Shown one piece after another: positions 9,063 to 18,613 of a stretch of 64,000 nucleotides of DNA. This stretch comes from HGM04593 sp045636545 (GTDB taxonomy: Bacteria > Bacteroidota > Bacteroidia > Bacteroidales > Bacteroidaceae): positions 9,063 to 73,062 of the forward strand of contig JAZTXR010000046.1 of NCBI GenBank assembly GCA_045636545.1, read 5' to 3'. A program made the translations under genes and the position numbers. Numbering within the stretch: the stretch's first letter is position 1; each line of letters starts with the position of its first letter. The notes below the pieces were generated by a model, which made no database searches, was not told where the DNA came from, and saw only the letters and a list, made by a program, of their open reading frames with translations.

Positions 9063-9677
9063 ATGTTCATAGAGCAAGTCCCCAGTTTTGTACGCGCTCT
9101 TTTCCCAAAGGCGCTGTGGAGGATGGACCCTGATGAAAAGGCGGTTTATCTCACCTTTGATGACGGCCCTATACCCGTCGTCACTCCATGGGTCGTAGAG
9201 CTGCTTGGGAAATATGACATAAAGGCCACATTCTTCATGGTTGGCGACAATGTGCGCAAGCACCCGCAAGAGTATCAGTTGGTCATAGACAACGGACACC
9301 GCGTGGGCAACCACACGTTCAACCACATGAAGGGGCTGTCGACAGGCACGATGGAGTATGTAGAGAATGTAGGCAAGGCTGATGCCCTGATACACAGTAA
9401 CCTGTTCCGCCCACCGCACGGCCTGCTGCGCCGCAGCCAGTACAAAGAGCTGTTGGACAAGCACTACCGGTTTGTGATGTGGGACCTTGTGACACGCGAC
9501 TACAGCAAGCGCCTTTGTGGTGAGGAGGTGCTTGCCAATGTAAAAAAGTATGTTCGCAACGGCTCGATAATAACGTTCCATGACTCGTTGCGCTCCGAAA
9601 GCAACCTGCAATATGCCCTGCCGCGCGCAATAGAGTGGCTGTTGGAGCAAGGATACAGTTTCAAAGTCTTTGAATGA
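9063..9677 (+). CDS. Polysaccharide deacetylase family protein (NodB homology domain)
   Basis: The 204-residue enzyme consists of little more than the NodB domain (carbohydrate esterase family 4 type). Motif 1 is TFDDGP (Asp33/Asp34), motif 2 is GNHTFNH (His84, His88) for metal binding, and motif 3 is RPPHG (116-120). It likely removes N-acetyl groups from an amino sugar polymer or a glycan. No clear signal peptide is visible, so location is uncertain. It lies 5 bp after the DUF2723 gene and overlaps queG (ATGA-type overlap at 9674), so the three are probably one operon. Confidence 0.85.
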   Translation: MFIEQVPSFVRALFPKALWRMDPDEKAVYLTFDDGPIPVVTPWVVELLGKYDIKATFFMVGDNVRKHPQEYQLVIDNGHRVGNHTFNHMKGLSTGTMEYVENVGKADALIHSNLFRPPHGLLRRSQYKELLDKHYRFVMWDLVTRDYSKRLCGEEVLANVKKYVRNGSIITFHDSLRSESNLQYALPRAIEWLLEQGYSFKVFE

Positions 9678-10606
9678 TGAAAAAGGAAGATTTGACCTGC
9701 TTTATAAAATCCGAGGCACTACGTCTCGGATTTGACATTTGTGGAATAGCCAAAGCCGACCCGATATCAGACAGGACAATACAGGCATACAACAGCTGGA
9801 TTGAAGAAGAGAAGCACGGCACTATGCAATACCTTGAGCGCAACTGCGAGAAAAGATTCAACCCCACACTGCTTGTCGAAGGATGCAGAAGCATAATATC
9901 AGTAGCAATGAACTATGCCCCGGCGCAATCCATAGAAGGCATTGCCGACTATGCACAGGGCATGGATTACCATATAGTTGTAAAGGAGAGACTCTATAGG
10001 TTGCTGCAGAGCATTAACAATATATGCACAGTGCAAGGACGTGCCTTCTGCGACTCGGCTCCGGTGCTCGAGCGCTACTGGGCAGTAAAGGCAGGCATTG
10101 GATATATCGGGCGTAACCGCCAGCTCATAATCCCCGGCAAAGGGTCAAGGTTTTTCTTGGGAGAACTGCTCGTCGACATTGAACTGTGCTACGATGCACC
10201 CTGCGGCCGCGACCTTTGTGGCAGTTGCCACAAGTGCATAGATGCCTGTCCTGGCAATGCCTTGAGCAGCAATGGGCTTGATGCACGAAAGTGCCTCTCG
10301 TACCTTACAATAGAGCACCGCGACGAACTGCCCGAAAACATTGGTGAAAAGATGGAGAATTGTTTCTATGGCTGCGACCGCTGCCAGGCAGTGTGTCCGC
10401 ACAACCGTTTCTCAACCCCCAACTCAACCCCTGAACTTCAACCAAGCAAGGCACTGCTACAGATGACAAAGGAGAAGTGGAACGCACTGACAAAAGAGGA
10501 GTACAAGGTACTCTTCAGGCACAGCGCTGTCGAAAGATGCAAGTACGAGCAACTCATGCGCAACATCGCAGCAATGCACTCGCAAAGCAAAACAAGACAA
10601 GATTGA
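9674..10606 (+). CDS. queG: Epoxyqueuosine reductase QueG
   Basis: QueG catalyses the last step of queuosine synthesis, the cobalamin-dependent reduction of epoxyqueuosine in tRNA. The sequence shows the family start (SEALRLGFDICGIAKA), the substrate/cobalamin region (YAVK-like ERYWAVKAGIGYIGRN) and two ferredoxin-type [4Fe-4S] motifs: CGSCHKCIDACP near residue 183 and CDRCQAVCP near 235. At 310 residues it matches the short form common in Bacteroidota; the E. coli protein is about 380 with an extra C-terminal HEAT-like part. It overlaps the deacetylase stop codon and is followed by a strong terminator. Confidence 0.95.
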   Translation: MMKKEDLTCFIKSEALRLGFDICGIAKADPISDRTIQAYNSWIEEEKHGTMQYLERNCEKRFNPTLLVEGCRSIISVAMNYAPAQSIEGIADYAQGMDYHIVVKERLYRLLQSINNICTVQGRAFCDSAPVLERYWAVKAGIGYIGRNRQLIIPGKGSRFFLGELLVDIELCYDAPCGRDLCGSCHKCIDACPGNALSSNGLDARKCLSYLTIEHRDELPENIGEKMENCFYGCDRCQAVCPHNRFSTPNSTPELQPSKALLQMTKEKWNALTKEEYKVLFRHSAVERCKYEQLMRNIAAMHSQSKTRQD

Positions 10607-10684
10607 AAAGCTTCTGAGAAATCAATGTATCTTGATGCCTCTGTAGATGCCAATGAACTGAAAATCATTGCAGAACCGAATACA

Positions 10685-10726
10685 ACAGACAATCCCCAAG
10701 ACCTTATTATCTTGGGGATTGTCTGT
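10685..10726 (+). terminator. Long hairpin terminator after queG
   Basis: A perfect 16-bp stem (10685-10700 with 10711-10726) and a 10-nt loop are followed by CATTTTTG. It lies between convergent queG and the peptidase gene, about 80 bp past the queG stop. Confidence 0.85.
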
Positions 10727-10752
10727 CATTTTTGATTATTATAGTACTTGTT

Positions 10753-12159
10753 TTACTCCTCGGGAGTGAACATCGGGTCCCAAGCGGGGAGCATGGTCGG
10801 CTTCTGCTTGAGCACGTCGAGCACCTTTGCGGGTACGTATTTCTTGTCCACTACAAGGCGGAACATATACTCATTGAACCATTCGTCGGTCATTATGAGT
10901 GTGCCGTTGAAGCCCGATTGTGCGCCCCAGCTGTTCTCGACCTGCCATTTCTTGGGGTTGCCCTCATTGTCAAGGTCTACGGCCATCAATGTCATGGCGT
11001 GCGATGAGCCGCTGTCGAACGACATTATGCGCTCGCGCTTGTCCATGCCGAACTCGATGCCAAAGAGCTCCTCGTACTTGAAATTGTTGAGGTCCAATGT
11101 GCCACGTTCCGAGTTGAGGTACTTGCCCACGTCGCAAGAGAAGTACATCATTGTGCTGTCCTTGATTGAAGCAATGGCCATGGCCTTGATTTCCTCGATG
11201 GGGAGGTTGATGTAGAGCCAGTTGTGTCCGTCATAGAGGTGGCGGTCATACTCAATCTCGTAGCACTTCCAGTATGGACGTGCGGGATCGTTCATGAACA
11301 TCACATAGTCGTCCTGCATGTTGATGTTCACGTATTTCTCGTAGAATGCCTTCGGGGTGTAGAGCTGTGGCTCCTCGCGATACTTGCCGTTTGCATCCTT
11401 TGGAGCCCACATGAACTCTGTCGGGGGAACGCCGTACACGTTGGCGAGCATCTTGTAGACGGTCTTCAACTGCTCCTTTTTCATGTTCTGCAAATCCTTC
11501 TCCTTTGCACCGTTCTCGCTTGCCTGACGAAGCTCGATGGCAAACTCGCGCAGCTTGCGGGTGAGGATTGATGAGAATGCGCTTGTGTTGTCGCTGGTGT
11601 AGGTCTCCTTCATCACGCCCTTGGGTACTACTCCATACTTTGCAACAAGGTCGGCAACGCCGGTGAATGTGCCGCCGTCGCTGAGCGGGTGCTTGAAGAG
11701 CCACTCCACGGTGCGGTCGTCGATGGGCTTCTTGCGTGTGTCAATGATGCCTTGGAGGAAGAGGTTCGACTTCTCCAACTGGTCAAAGAAGAAATTGTAT
11801 ACCTGTGAGAACTCGAATGCACCGAGGTTCTCGCTTGCAATCATCTTTGCACGCATCACGTTGAGGCCGGTGAAAAGCCAGCAACGACCCGATGACTTCT
11901 GGTTTGTGATGCCTTTTGATGGCACGCTGTGGCTGAAATAGGTGTCCATCTCGTTGAGGTTCTCCTGGTTCAGCGCCAGTCCCTTGATTGGCTGTGAGAG
12001 CAGGATGTTCTGAAGCGCCTTCTCGGCTGTTGTAGGCTTGTAGCTCTCGCTCAGTTCCTTGAGCATCTGCTGGTCAATGCCGCCGTTGTTCTGTGCCACG
12101 GCGCTGCCCGACAGCATGATGGCTGCTGCAATGCAACCTAATAGTCTTCTCTTTTTCAT
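10753..12159 (-). CDS. Exported C1B cysteine peptidase (aminopeptidase C / bleomycin hydrolase type)
   Basis: The 468-residue protein carries a signal peptide (residues 1-22, MKKRRLLGC...AVAQ) and then a bleomycin-hydrolase fold. The nucleophile is Cys93 in NQKSSGRCWLF, the His is in DSGSSHAMTLM and the Asn in VENSWG. Family members are usually cytosolic hexameric aminopeptidases; the signal peptide indicates that this one works in the periplasm or outside, as several Bacteroidales homologues do. The gene lies 27 bp after mfd on the same strand and may be co-transcribed with it. Confidence 0.9.
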   Translation of the reverse strand: MKKRRLLGCIAAAIMLSGSAVAQNNGGIDQQMLKELSESYKPTTAEKALQNILLSQPIKGLALNQENLNEMDTYFSHSVPSKGITNQKSSGRCWLFTGLNVMRAKMIASENLGAFEFSQVYNFFFDQLEKSNLFLQGIIDTRKKPIDDRTVEWLFKHPLSDGGTFTGVADLVAKYGVVPKGVMKETYTSDNTSAFSSILTRKLREFAIELRQASENGAKEKDLQNMKKEQLKTVYKMLANVYGVPPTEFMWAPKDANGKYREEPQLYTPKAFYEKYVNINMQDDYVMFMNDPARPYWKCYEIEYDRHLYDGHNWLYINLPIEEIKAMAIASIKDSTMMYFSCDVGKYLNSERGTLDLNNFKYEELFGIEFGMDKRERIMSFDSGSSHAMTLMAVDLDNEGNPKKWQVENSWGAQSGFNGTLIMTDEWFNEYMFRLVVDKKYVPAKVLDVLKQKPTMLPAWDPMFTPEE

Positions 12160-12186
12160 ATTGTAACTGTTTTTATGGTTTTGTAT

Positions 12187-15100
12187 TCAATTGTTATCGT
12201 TGTTCTCTTTGTGGATATCGACATGCCGTTGTATCTCTTCGATGAAAGCAAGTGCGGTCTCCACACTTTTCACGTTTTCAACGGTTATTATGCAGCGGCC
12301 GTCGTTCTCGCGTACCTTGCATTTGAATTGGCTTGTGGGTATGTAGCCCATTATGCTCCCGAACAGTTCGCTTGTGTAGTAACGTTCGTTGCGGGTGTCG
12401 ACAAGGAAAAGGTTCATCCTGCCGCCTTTGAGGTAAATCTTTTCAATGCCCAGCTTCTGTGCCTTGTGTCGCATGGTGACAACCCTTATGAGTTCTTCGC
12501 CCTCTTGGGGGATGGCACCGAAACGGTCTTTCATTCTTGTCCTGAATGCCTCAATCTCCCTGCTGTCGGTGAGTGAGTCAAGCTCGCGGTACAGCAGTAT
12601 GCGCTCGTTGCTGTCGGGGACGTAGAGTGCGGGGAACAGCAGCTCGAGGTCGCTCTCCACAAAGCACTCCTTTACGTAGCTGTCGGCAGCGGTTCCGCTC
12701 TCCTCTTGCATCAGGATGTCCGAGAATTCATCCTCTTTCAGCTCCTGCACGGCTTCGGCAAGAATTTTCTGGTAGGTCTCGTAGCCAAGGTCAGCGATGA
12801 AGCCACTCTGTTCGGCGCCCAGCAGGTTACCCGCGCCGCGAATGTCAAGGTCCTGCATCGCTATGCTCATTCCACTGCCCAGTTCGCTGAAACTCTCTAT
12901 GGCCTCCAGACGGCGTCGCGCATCGGTGTTGAGACTTTCGCGTGGCGGGGTAAGCATGTAGCAGAACGCCTTGCGCTTGCCACGTCCCACACGGCCGCGC
13001 ATCTGGTGCAGGTCGCTCAGGCCAAAGTTCTGTGCCTGGTTTATGATGATGGTGTTGACGTTGGGGATGTCAATGCCGTTCTCCACAATTGAGGTGGCTA
13101 TGAGCACATCGTGGTCGTGGTTTATGAATTCATAGAGGCGTTTCTCAAGCTCGGCTGGCTCCATCTGTCCGTGCCCTATACACACACGCACTCCGGGTAC
13201 GTGTCGTCTTATGAGATTGGCAAGTTCCTCCATGCCCGAGATTCTGTTTGTTATCAGGAACACTTGTCCGTTGCGGCTCAGCTCAAAGCTGATGGCCTCC
13301 TTTATCACCTCGGCATCGAAGTTGTGTATCTCGGTGTGTATGGGGTAGCGGTTGGGCGGCGGTGTCTGTATTATGGAGAGGTCGCGCGCTCCCATAATGG
13401 AGAACTGCAGGGTGCGCGGTATTGGGGTAGCGGTCATCGTGAGCGTGTCCACATTCACCTTGAACTGGCGCAGCTTCTCCTTGACGGCAACACCGAACTT
13501 CTGTTCCTCGTCAATGATGAGCAGTCCCAAATCCTTGAATTTTACCTCCTTGCTTGTGAGCTTGTGGGTGCCTATTACAATATCCACCTTGCCCTCTTTT
13601 ATCTCCTCGAGAACCTTCTTTGTGGTTGCGGTGCTGCGTGCGCGGCTCAGATACTGCACATTGCAAGGGAAATCCTTGAGGCGCTCCTTGAAGGTGAGGT
13701 AGTGCTGGTAGGCCAGCACCGTGGTGGGTACAAGCACGGCCACCTGCTTGCCGTCGGTTGCTGCCTTGAAGGCGGCACGTATGGCAACCTCGGTTTTTCC
13801 AAAGCCCACATCGCCGCAGATGAGACGGTCCATGGGGCGCTTGCGCTCCATGTCCTTTTTGACCTCGTTGGTGGCCTTGAACTGGTCGGGGGTGTCCTCA
13901 TAGATGAAGCTTGCCTCCAGTTCGTTCTGCAGGTAACTGTCGGGTGAGAAAGCGAAACCCTCCTCCTTGTAGCGTTGCGAGTATAGTTTTATGAGGTCTC
14001 GGGCAATGTCCTTTATCTTGTTCTTGGTGCGCTCCTTCATGCGCTCCCATGCACCGGTGCCAAGCTTGCTCACCTGTGGTGCATCGCCCTCCTTGCCTCT
14101 GTACTTTGAAATCTTGTGCAGGTTGTGGATTGATACAAAGACGACATCCTCGTTGCGGTATATGAGCTTGATGGCCTCTTGTGTCACGCTTCCGTTGGGA
14201 ATGCGCACAAGGCCGCCGAACTTGCCTATTCCATGGTCTATGTGCACTATATAGTCACCGATGCCGAACTCCTTCAGTTCCTTTATGGTGAGTGCAGCCT
14301 TGCCGTTGCGTGCGCGTTCACTGCGCAGACGGAAATTGTGGAAGCGCCCGAACAGCTGATGGTCGGTGAAAAGGGCGATTTTTAACGTGTTGTCGCAAAA
14401 TCCCTCGTGTATGGTGTGCCCAATCGGGGTGAACGGAATGTCATCGCCACGCTCTTCGAAGATTGCTTTCAGGCGGTCGGCCTGGTGCATGTCGTCGGTG
14501 AGCAGCAGCAGCTTGTAGCCCTCGCCGAGCAGGCGTTTGAAATTCTGGCTTACAAGGTCAAAGTCCTTGTGGAAAAGCGGCTGCAGCGATGTGTCGAACT
14601 TCACTTTCGTACTGTTTTTATCGACGGTCTGCGCCCGCAACTCCCAGTGCTTTATGCTTTTTGCATATTGTTCAAACTCATCGCTTGTCATCAGCTCGGG
14701 CATTTGGGGTAAGGACTCGTCCGACAGCCTTGCCTGCAATGTGAAGCCTTCGTTGGCAAGCTTGTCCATGCAGCCTTTGACAAAGGCCATGTCTTTTGTT
14801 ATGAGTATGGCGTTCTTGGGAAGGAATCCGGTTATTGCGACGGCCTCGCTGCCGCTCAGTTTGGGCACGATGGTAGCCTCGTCGGTGCGCTCCTTCGAGA
14901 GCTGGTCCTCGACGGTGAATGTACGTATGCTCTCCACTTCGTCACCGAAGAAATCAATGCGGTAGGGATATTCCGATGAAAAGGAGAAGATGTCGATTAG
15001 GCTGCCCCTCACGGCAAACTCGCCGGGTTCATAGACGTATGTCACCTCCTTGAACTTGAGTGCGGCAAGTCTTTTCTCTACCTTGTCGCGGCTTATGTTG

Positions 15101-15570
15101 TCGCCGACGGCTATGGTGAGTGTGTTCTCCTCCAGCTGCTGTTGCGACACCACCTTCTCAGCAAGCGCATCGGGGTGTGTTACAATGACAAGCCCCTCTT
15201 TTCGGTGGCGGTTTACAAGGCGGCTCATCACCTCTGTGCGCAGTATGCGGTTGGCATCGTCCTCCTGGCCATATTTCATTGCACGGCGGAACGATGACGG
15301 GAAGAACAGTATGTTGTTGTCCCCGCTCATCTGCATCATGTCATGGTAGAAATAGCCCGCCTCTTCGGCATCGTTCATCACTACAAGCAGTGTCTGCCCG
15401 GGTGCCTGCTGCTTGAATCCGCAGATGACCATGGCTGCTGAACTGCCCAATAGTCCCTCGAGGTGAACACGCTTCCTGCCCCCCTCTTCGCGCAACTGCA
15501 TCAGGGCATCAATGCCGGGATGTGTTGCGAATATGCTCTGTATCTCTTTCGCTTCCATACGCTCAACCAT
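12187..15570 (-). CDS. mfd: Transcription-repair coupling factor Mfd
   Basis: Mfd removes RNA polymerase stalled at DNA lesions and recruits UvrA. The 1127-residue protein has the UvrB-like N-terminal modules, a CarD-type RNA-polymerase interaction domain (GDYIVHIDHGIGKF region), then an SF2 translocase with Walker A GDVGFGKTEVA near residue 586 and DEEQKFG near 685, and the C-terminal TRCF domain. The second ATG (15558, MEAKEIQS) is an equally good start. It is transcribed divergently from the thioesterase gene across about 80 bp and is followed closely by the exported peptidase. Confidence 0.97.
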   Translation of the reverse strand: MVERMEAKEIQSIFATHPGIDALMQLREEGGRKRVHLEGLLGSSAAMVICGFKQQAPGQTLLVVMNDAEEAGYFYHDMMQMSGDNNILFFPSSFRRAMKYGQEDDANRILRTEVMSRLVNRHRKEGLVIVTHPDALAEKVVSQQQLEENTLTIAVGDNISRDKVEKRLAALKFKEVTYVYEPGEFAVRGSLIDIFSFSSEYPYRIDFFGDEVESIRTFTVEDQLSKERTDEATIVPKLSGSEAVAITGFLPKNAILITKDMAFVKGCMDKLANEGFTLQARLSDESLPQMPELMTSDEFEQYAKSIKHWELRAQTVDKNSTKVKFDTSLQPLFHKDFDLVSQNFKRLLGEGYKLLLLTDDMHQADRLKAIFEERGDDIPFTPIGHTIHEGFCDNTLKIALFTDHQLFGRFHNFRLRSERARNGKAALTIKELKEFGIGDYIVHIDHGIGKFGGLVRIPNGSVTQEAIKLIYRNEDVVFVSIHNLHKISKYRGKEGDAPQVSKLGTGAWERMKERTKNKIKDIARDLIKLYSQRYKEEGFAFSPDSYLQNELEASFIYEDTPDQFKATNEVKKDMERKRPMDRLICGDVGFGKTEVAIRAAFKAATDGKQVAVLVPTTVLAYQHYLTFKERLKDFPCNVQYLSRARSTATTKKVLEEIKEGKVDIVIGTHKLTSKEVKFKDLGLLIIDEEQKFGVAVKEKLRQFKVNVDTLTMTATPIPRTLQFSIMGARDLSIIQTPPPNRYPIHTEIHNFDAEVIKEAISFELSRNGQVFLITNRISGMEELANLIRRHVPGVRVCIGHGQMEPAELEKRLYEFINHDHDVLIATSIVENGIDIPNVNTIIINQAQNFGLSDLHQMRGRVGRGKRKAFCYMLTPPRESLNTDARRRLEAIESFSELGSGMSIAMQDLDIRGAGNLLGAEQSGFIADLGYETYQKILAEAVQELKEDEFSDILMQEESGTAADSYVKECFVESDLELLFPALYVPDSNERILLYRELDSLTDSREIEAFRTRMKDRFGAIPQEGEELIRVVTMRHKAQKLGIEKIYLKGGRMNLFLVDTRNERYYTSELFGSIMGYIPTSQFKCKVRENDGRCIITVENVKSVETALAFIEEIQRHVDIHKENNDNN

Positions 15571-15633
15571 TGCAAATTTATGAAATAAAATCTATAAAAT
15601 TCTTTAAAAACTGCGTTAATTGTTTTATTGTTG

Positions 15634-15641
15634 TATATTTG
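15634..15641 (+). promoter_or_regulatory. -7 element for the thioesterase gene
   Basis: TATATTTG fits TAnnTTTG exactly. It ends 9 bp before the ATG at 15651, so the transcript is either nearly leaderless or uses the second in-frame ATG at 15663. No clear TTTG lies at the right distance upstream. Confidence 0.45.
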
Positions 15642-15650
15642 CGGTAGATA

Positions 15651-16073
15651 ATGGCAAGATTTATGGAAGAATATATCTACAGGCACGAGATGAAGGTGCG
15701 TGATTATGAGTGCGATGTCCAGGGTGTTGTAAACAATGCCAACTATCAGCACTACCTTGAGCATGCGCGCCATGAGTTCCTGGAACAGACGGGCGGCAGC
15801 TTCTCGCAGATGCACGCCGAGGGACTGGACCTTATGGTGTCGAAGATTACACTCGAATACAAGCGCCCGTTGCGTGGCGGCGACAGGTTCGTTGTGTGTA
15901 TCAATGTCAGGCGCAAGGGTGCAAAGCTTGTTTTCCTGCAGGATATATACAACCTTGCCGACGGTTCACTTTCGTTGAAGGGTGAGGTGGATGTCGTCTG
16001 CCTGAAAGACGGCCGCCTTACAAGAGGTGAGGTGTTTGACGGGATGATTGAAGTTTTTTTGAACGGGAAATAG
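15651..16073 (+). CDS. Acyl-CoA thioesterase, 4HBT/YbgC hot-dog family
   Basis: The 140-residue single-domain protein has the 4HBT active-site pattern YECDVQGVVNNANYQHYLEHAR (split: YECDVQG, then VVNNANYQ, then YLEHAR), where the Asp is the expected catalytic residue, and a typical central SKITLEYKRPL strand. It likely hydrolyses acyl-CoA or acyl-ACP. The start is either 15651 or 15663. The small membrane protein and the CoA transferase follow at short distances, consistent with one operon. Confidence 0.85.
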   Translation: MARFMEEYIYRHEMKVRDYECDVQGVVNNANYQHYLEHARHEFLEQTGGSFSQMHAEGLDLMVSKITLEYKRPLRGGDRFVVCINVRRKGAKLVFLQDIYNLADGSLSLKGEVDVVCLKDGRLTRGEVFDGMIEVFLNGK

Positions 16074-16081
16074 AGTCCGGT

Positions 16082-16447
16082 ATGGGTACAATAATTTCTT
16101 TGGTCATTTTTGGTGCAGTATATTGCTTTATATATATTGCAAAGAACTTTTCCTCGGTTCCCAAAGAGGAGGGTATGGCTTATGGCGAGAACTTTCCCAC
16201 TGTGGAAATCCTTGAACCGGCAGAGGTACTGGCCGGGGAGGAACCTGTCAAGGAGGTGCCGACAGTGGTGCAGCCTGCTCCGGCAAAGGTGGCTGTGCAG
16301 AAGAGGCCTGATGTCGGCCGCCCGTCGCAAACCCGTTCGCCCGAGGTGCAGGTGCCCGCGAAAAAAGAACGCCTGGTAAGGCTGGACAGTAAATCCGAGG
16401 CAAAGCGTGCTTTCCTCTATTCCGAGATTTTCAACAGAAAATACTAA
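16082..16447 (+). CDS. Small single-pass membrane protein, unknown function
   Basis: This 121-residue protein has one N-terminal hydrophobic helix (about residues 3-20), a Pro/Glu/Val-rich linker and a basic C-terminal end with SEAKRAFLYSEIFNRKY, which has the look of a conserved helical motif. I do not recognise a domain. It sits between the thioesterase (8 bp upstream) and the CoA transferase (14 bp downstream), so it is probably co-expressed, but no link to acyl-CoA metabolism is visible in the sequence. Confidence 0.65.
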   Translation: MGTIISLVIFGAVYCFIYIAKNFSSVPKEEGMAYGENFPTVEILEPAEVLAGEEPVKEVPTVVQPAPAKVAVQKRPDVGRPSQTRSPEVQVPAKKERLVRLDSKSEAKRAFLYSEIFNRKY

Positions 16448-16461
16448 CACACAATATTGCT

Positions 16462-17949
16462 ATGAATTATCCAATTTTGACAGCTGCCGAGGCCGCCTGT
16501 TACATAAATGACGGCGATGGTGTGGGCATAAGCGGTTTTACCCTTTCCGGTACGCCCAAGACTGTGCTTCCCGAGGTTGCAAAACGTGCCGAAGAGGCTC
16601 ATGCTGCGGGTAAACCATTCAAGATAAATCTATATACGGGTGCATCGACCGGCGATGCCATTGATGGTGCGCTTTCGCGTGCCAAGGCCTTGAACTTCCG
16701 CGCGCCGTTCATCTCGAATCCCACAGTGCGCGATGCCATCAACAACAAGGAGATTGTGTACACCGACCTTCACCTCTCCCTTATGGCGCAGGATTTGCGT
16801 TACGGTTATCTTGGCAAGGTCAATGTTGCAATTCTTGAGGCAATGGACATAACCCCCGATGGAAAGGTCTATCTGACGACTGCCGGTGGCATCGGTCAGA
16901 CAGTGGTCAACCTTGCCGACAAGATTATTATAGAGCGCAACACCTTCCATCATACTATGGGGCTGCACGATGTCTATGAACCACAGGACCCGCCTTACCG
17001 CAAGGAGATTCCGATATATAATGCGGGCGACAGGATTGGAAAACCATACGTTCAAGTCGACCCGAAGAAGGTCGTGGGCATTGTGGAGGTGTGCCTGCCT
17101 AACGAACAGGTTGTTTTCAAGGAACTTGACCCTGTGACACGCAAGATTGGTGAGAATGTGGCAAATTTCATCCTTGGCGATATGAAACGAGGAATAATCC
17201 CGGCAACGGGCTTGCCCATTCAAAGTGGTATCGGCAATGTGGCGAATGCAGTGCTCAAGGCGCTTGAAGATTGTGCCGAACTGCCCCCGCTCGACCTATA
17301 CTCCGAGGTTCTCCAGGATTCTGTCATTGAACTCATGGAGCGTGGCCGTGTAAATGCAGGCAGTACCTGTTCGCTCTCCTTGAGCCAGGAGTGCCTGCAG
17401 CATGTATATGACAATCTTGACTTTTTCCGTGACAGGCTCATACTGCGCCCGTCAGAGATATCCAACCACCCCGAGGTCATCCGCCGTCTTGGCATAATTG
17501 CAATGAACACTGCCATAGCCGTTGACCTGTATGGCTGTGTAAACTCGTCGCACATTGGTGGTACCCGTCTGATGAACGGTATTGGTGGTTCGGGCGATTT
17601 TGCGCGTAATGCATTTGTCTCAATATTCATGACCCCCTCGACACAAAAAGGCGGTGCCATAAGCTCCATTGTACCAATGGTTACACACGCCGACCACACC
17701 GAGCATGACGTGCGTGTTGTCGCAACCGAGTGGGGCGTTGCCGATTTGCGCGGCAAGGGGCCCGACGAGCGTGCCCGACTGCTTATCGAGAACTGTGCAC
17801 ATCCCGATTATCGCAACCTGCTGTGGGATTATCTGAAGATTGCAAAGAATGGGCATGTGTCGCATAATGTTGCGGCTGCTCTTGCAATGAATACAGCGTA
17901 TGATCGTGAGGGTGATATGAGAAAAATTGATTGGAGCAAGTACTTATGA
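16462..17949 (+). CDS. Acetyl-CoA hydrolase/transferase family, probable succinate CoA-transferase
   Basis: The 495-residue protein has both halves of the class I CoA-transferase family: an N-terminal domain with GDGVGISGFTLSGTPK and GASTGDAIDG, and a C-terminal domain with SHIGGTRLMNGIGGSGDFARNA and VRVVATEWGVADLRGKGP. The length matches the Ach1/ScpC-type enzymes that move CoA between acetate, succinate or propionate. In a Bacteroidales fermenter this would fit succinate/propionate or acetate formation, but the substrate is inferred. The methyltransferase gene overlaps its stop codon (ATGA). Confidence 0.9.
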   Translation: MNYPILTAAEAACYINDGDGVGISGFTLSGTPKTVLPEVAKRAEEAHAAGKPFKINLYTGASTGDAIDGALSRAKALNFRAPFISNPTVRDAINNKEIVYTDLHLSLMAQDLRYGYLGKVNVAILEAMDITPDGKVYLTTAGGIGQTVVNLADKIIIERNTFHHTMGLHDVYEPQDPPYRKEIPIYNAGDRIGKPYVQVDPKKVVGIVEVCLPNEQVVFKELDPVTRKIGENVANFILGDMKRGIIPATGLPIQSGIGNVANAVLKALEDCAELPPLDLYSEVLQDSVIELMERGRVNAGSTCSLSLSQECLQHVYDNLDFFRDRLILRPSEISNHPEVIRRLGIIAMNTAIAVDLYGCVNSSHIGGTRLMNGIGGSGDFARNAFVSIFMTPSTQKGGAISSIVPMVTHADHTEHDVRVVATEWGVADLRGKGPDERARLLIENCAHPDYRNLLWDYLKIAKNGHVSHNVAAALAMNTAYDREGDMRKIDWSKYL

Positions 17950-18482
17950 ACAGGAAGAAGCTTGTGACAGAGATGGGGCGCATTGACCGCGATGCGTTTG
18001 CCAGGGCCGAGAAGATGCCGCTGGTGGTTGTGCTTGACAATGTGCGCAGCCTGCACAATGTGGGTTCCGTGTTCCGTACGGGTGATGCTTTCCGTGTGGA
18101 GCGTATCATGCTGTGTGGCATAACAGCAACGCCGCCGAGTGCCGAGATTCACAAGACTGCCCTTGGTGCCGAGGATGTGGTGGAGTGGCAGTATTTCAAG
18201 AATACGATGGATGCAGTAGAGGCTCTGCGCGGTGAGGGGTACAGAATATACTCCATTGAACTTTGTGAGGGTAGCATTGCTTTGCAGGATTTTGTGGCCA
18301 CCCCCGGTGAACGCTATGCTGTTGTGCTCGGTAATGAGGTAAAGGGTGTGCAGCAGGCTGTTGTGGATGCATCGGACGGTGCGATAGAAATCCCGCAGTT
18401 CGGTACGAAACACTCGTTGAACGTCTCGGTCACCGCGGGAATGGTCATTTGGGAGTTTGCCAAAAAGACAGGACTTGTTTAG
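17946..18482 (+). CDS. TrmH/SpoU family RNA 2'-O-methyltransferase
   Basis: The 178-residue SPOUT methyltransferase has the three family motifs: NVRSLHNVGSVFRTGDAF (substrate Arg/Asn end), LGNEVKGV and the knot motif IPQFGTKHSLNVSVTAGM. It methylates a ribose in tRNA or rRNA; the short form without an N-terminal L30-like domain does not identify the target. The start at 17946 overlaps the CoA-transferase stop (ATGA), a common operon junction; an in-frame ATG 15 bp earlier is less likely. Confidence 0.9.
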   Translation: MNRKKLVTEMGRIDRDAFARAEKMPLVVVLDNVRSLHNVGSVFRTGDAFRVERIMLCGITATPPSAEIHKTALGAEDVVEWQYFKNTMDAVEALRGEGYRIYSIELCEGSIALQDFVATPGERYAVVLGNEVKGVQQAVVDASDGAIEIPQFGTKHSLNVSVTAGMVIWEFAKKTGLV

Positions 18483-18555
18483 GTGAAAGGTGAAAAGTGA
18501 AAGCGGGTGATTGAAGATTTTCAATCGCAACGTGTGCTGCCTCAAAAAGTATAGC

Positions 18556-18584
18556 AAAAAAAGCGGAGATTCTCCGCTTTTTGT
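18556..18584. terminator. Bidirectional terminator
   Basis: AGCGGAGA (18562-18569) pairs with TCTCCGCT (18571-18578), extended by an A run before and a T run after. It separates the methyltransferase gene from the convergent small gene at 18614. Confidence 0.8.
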
Positions 18585-18613
18585 TTTCCGTTTTCTGTTT
18601 TCCCCTTTCCCCT

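Noticed and set aside
10625..10735. A 36-codon frame between queG and the peptidase gene
   Set aside because: It runs through the 16-bp terminator stem, so its codons are explained by the hairpin.
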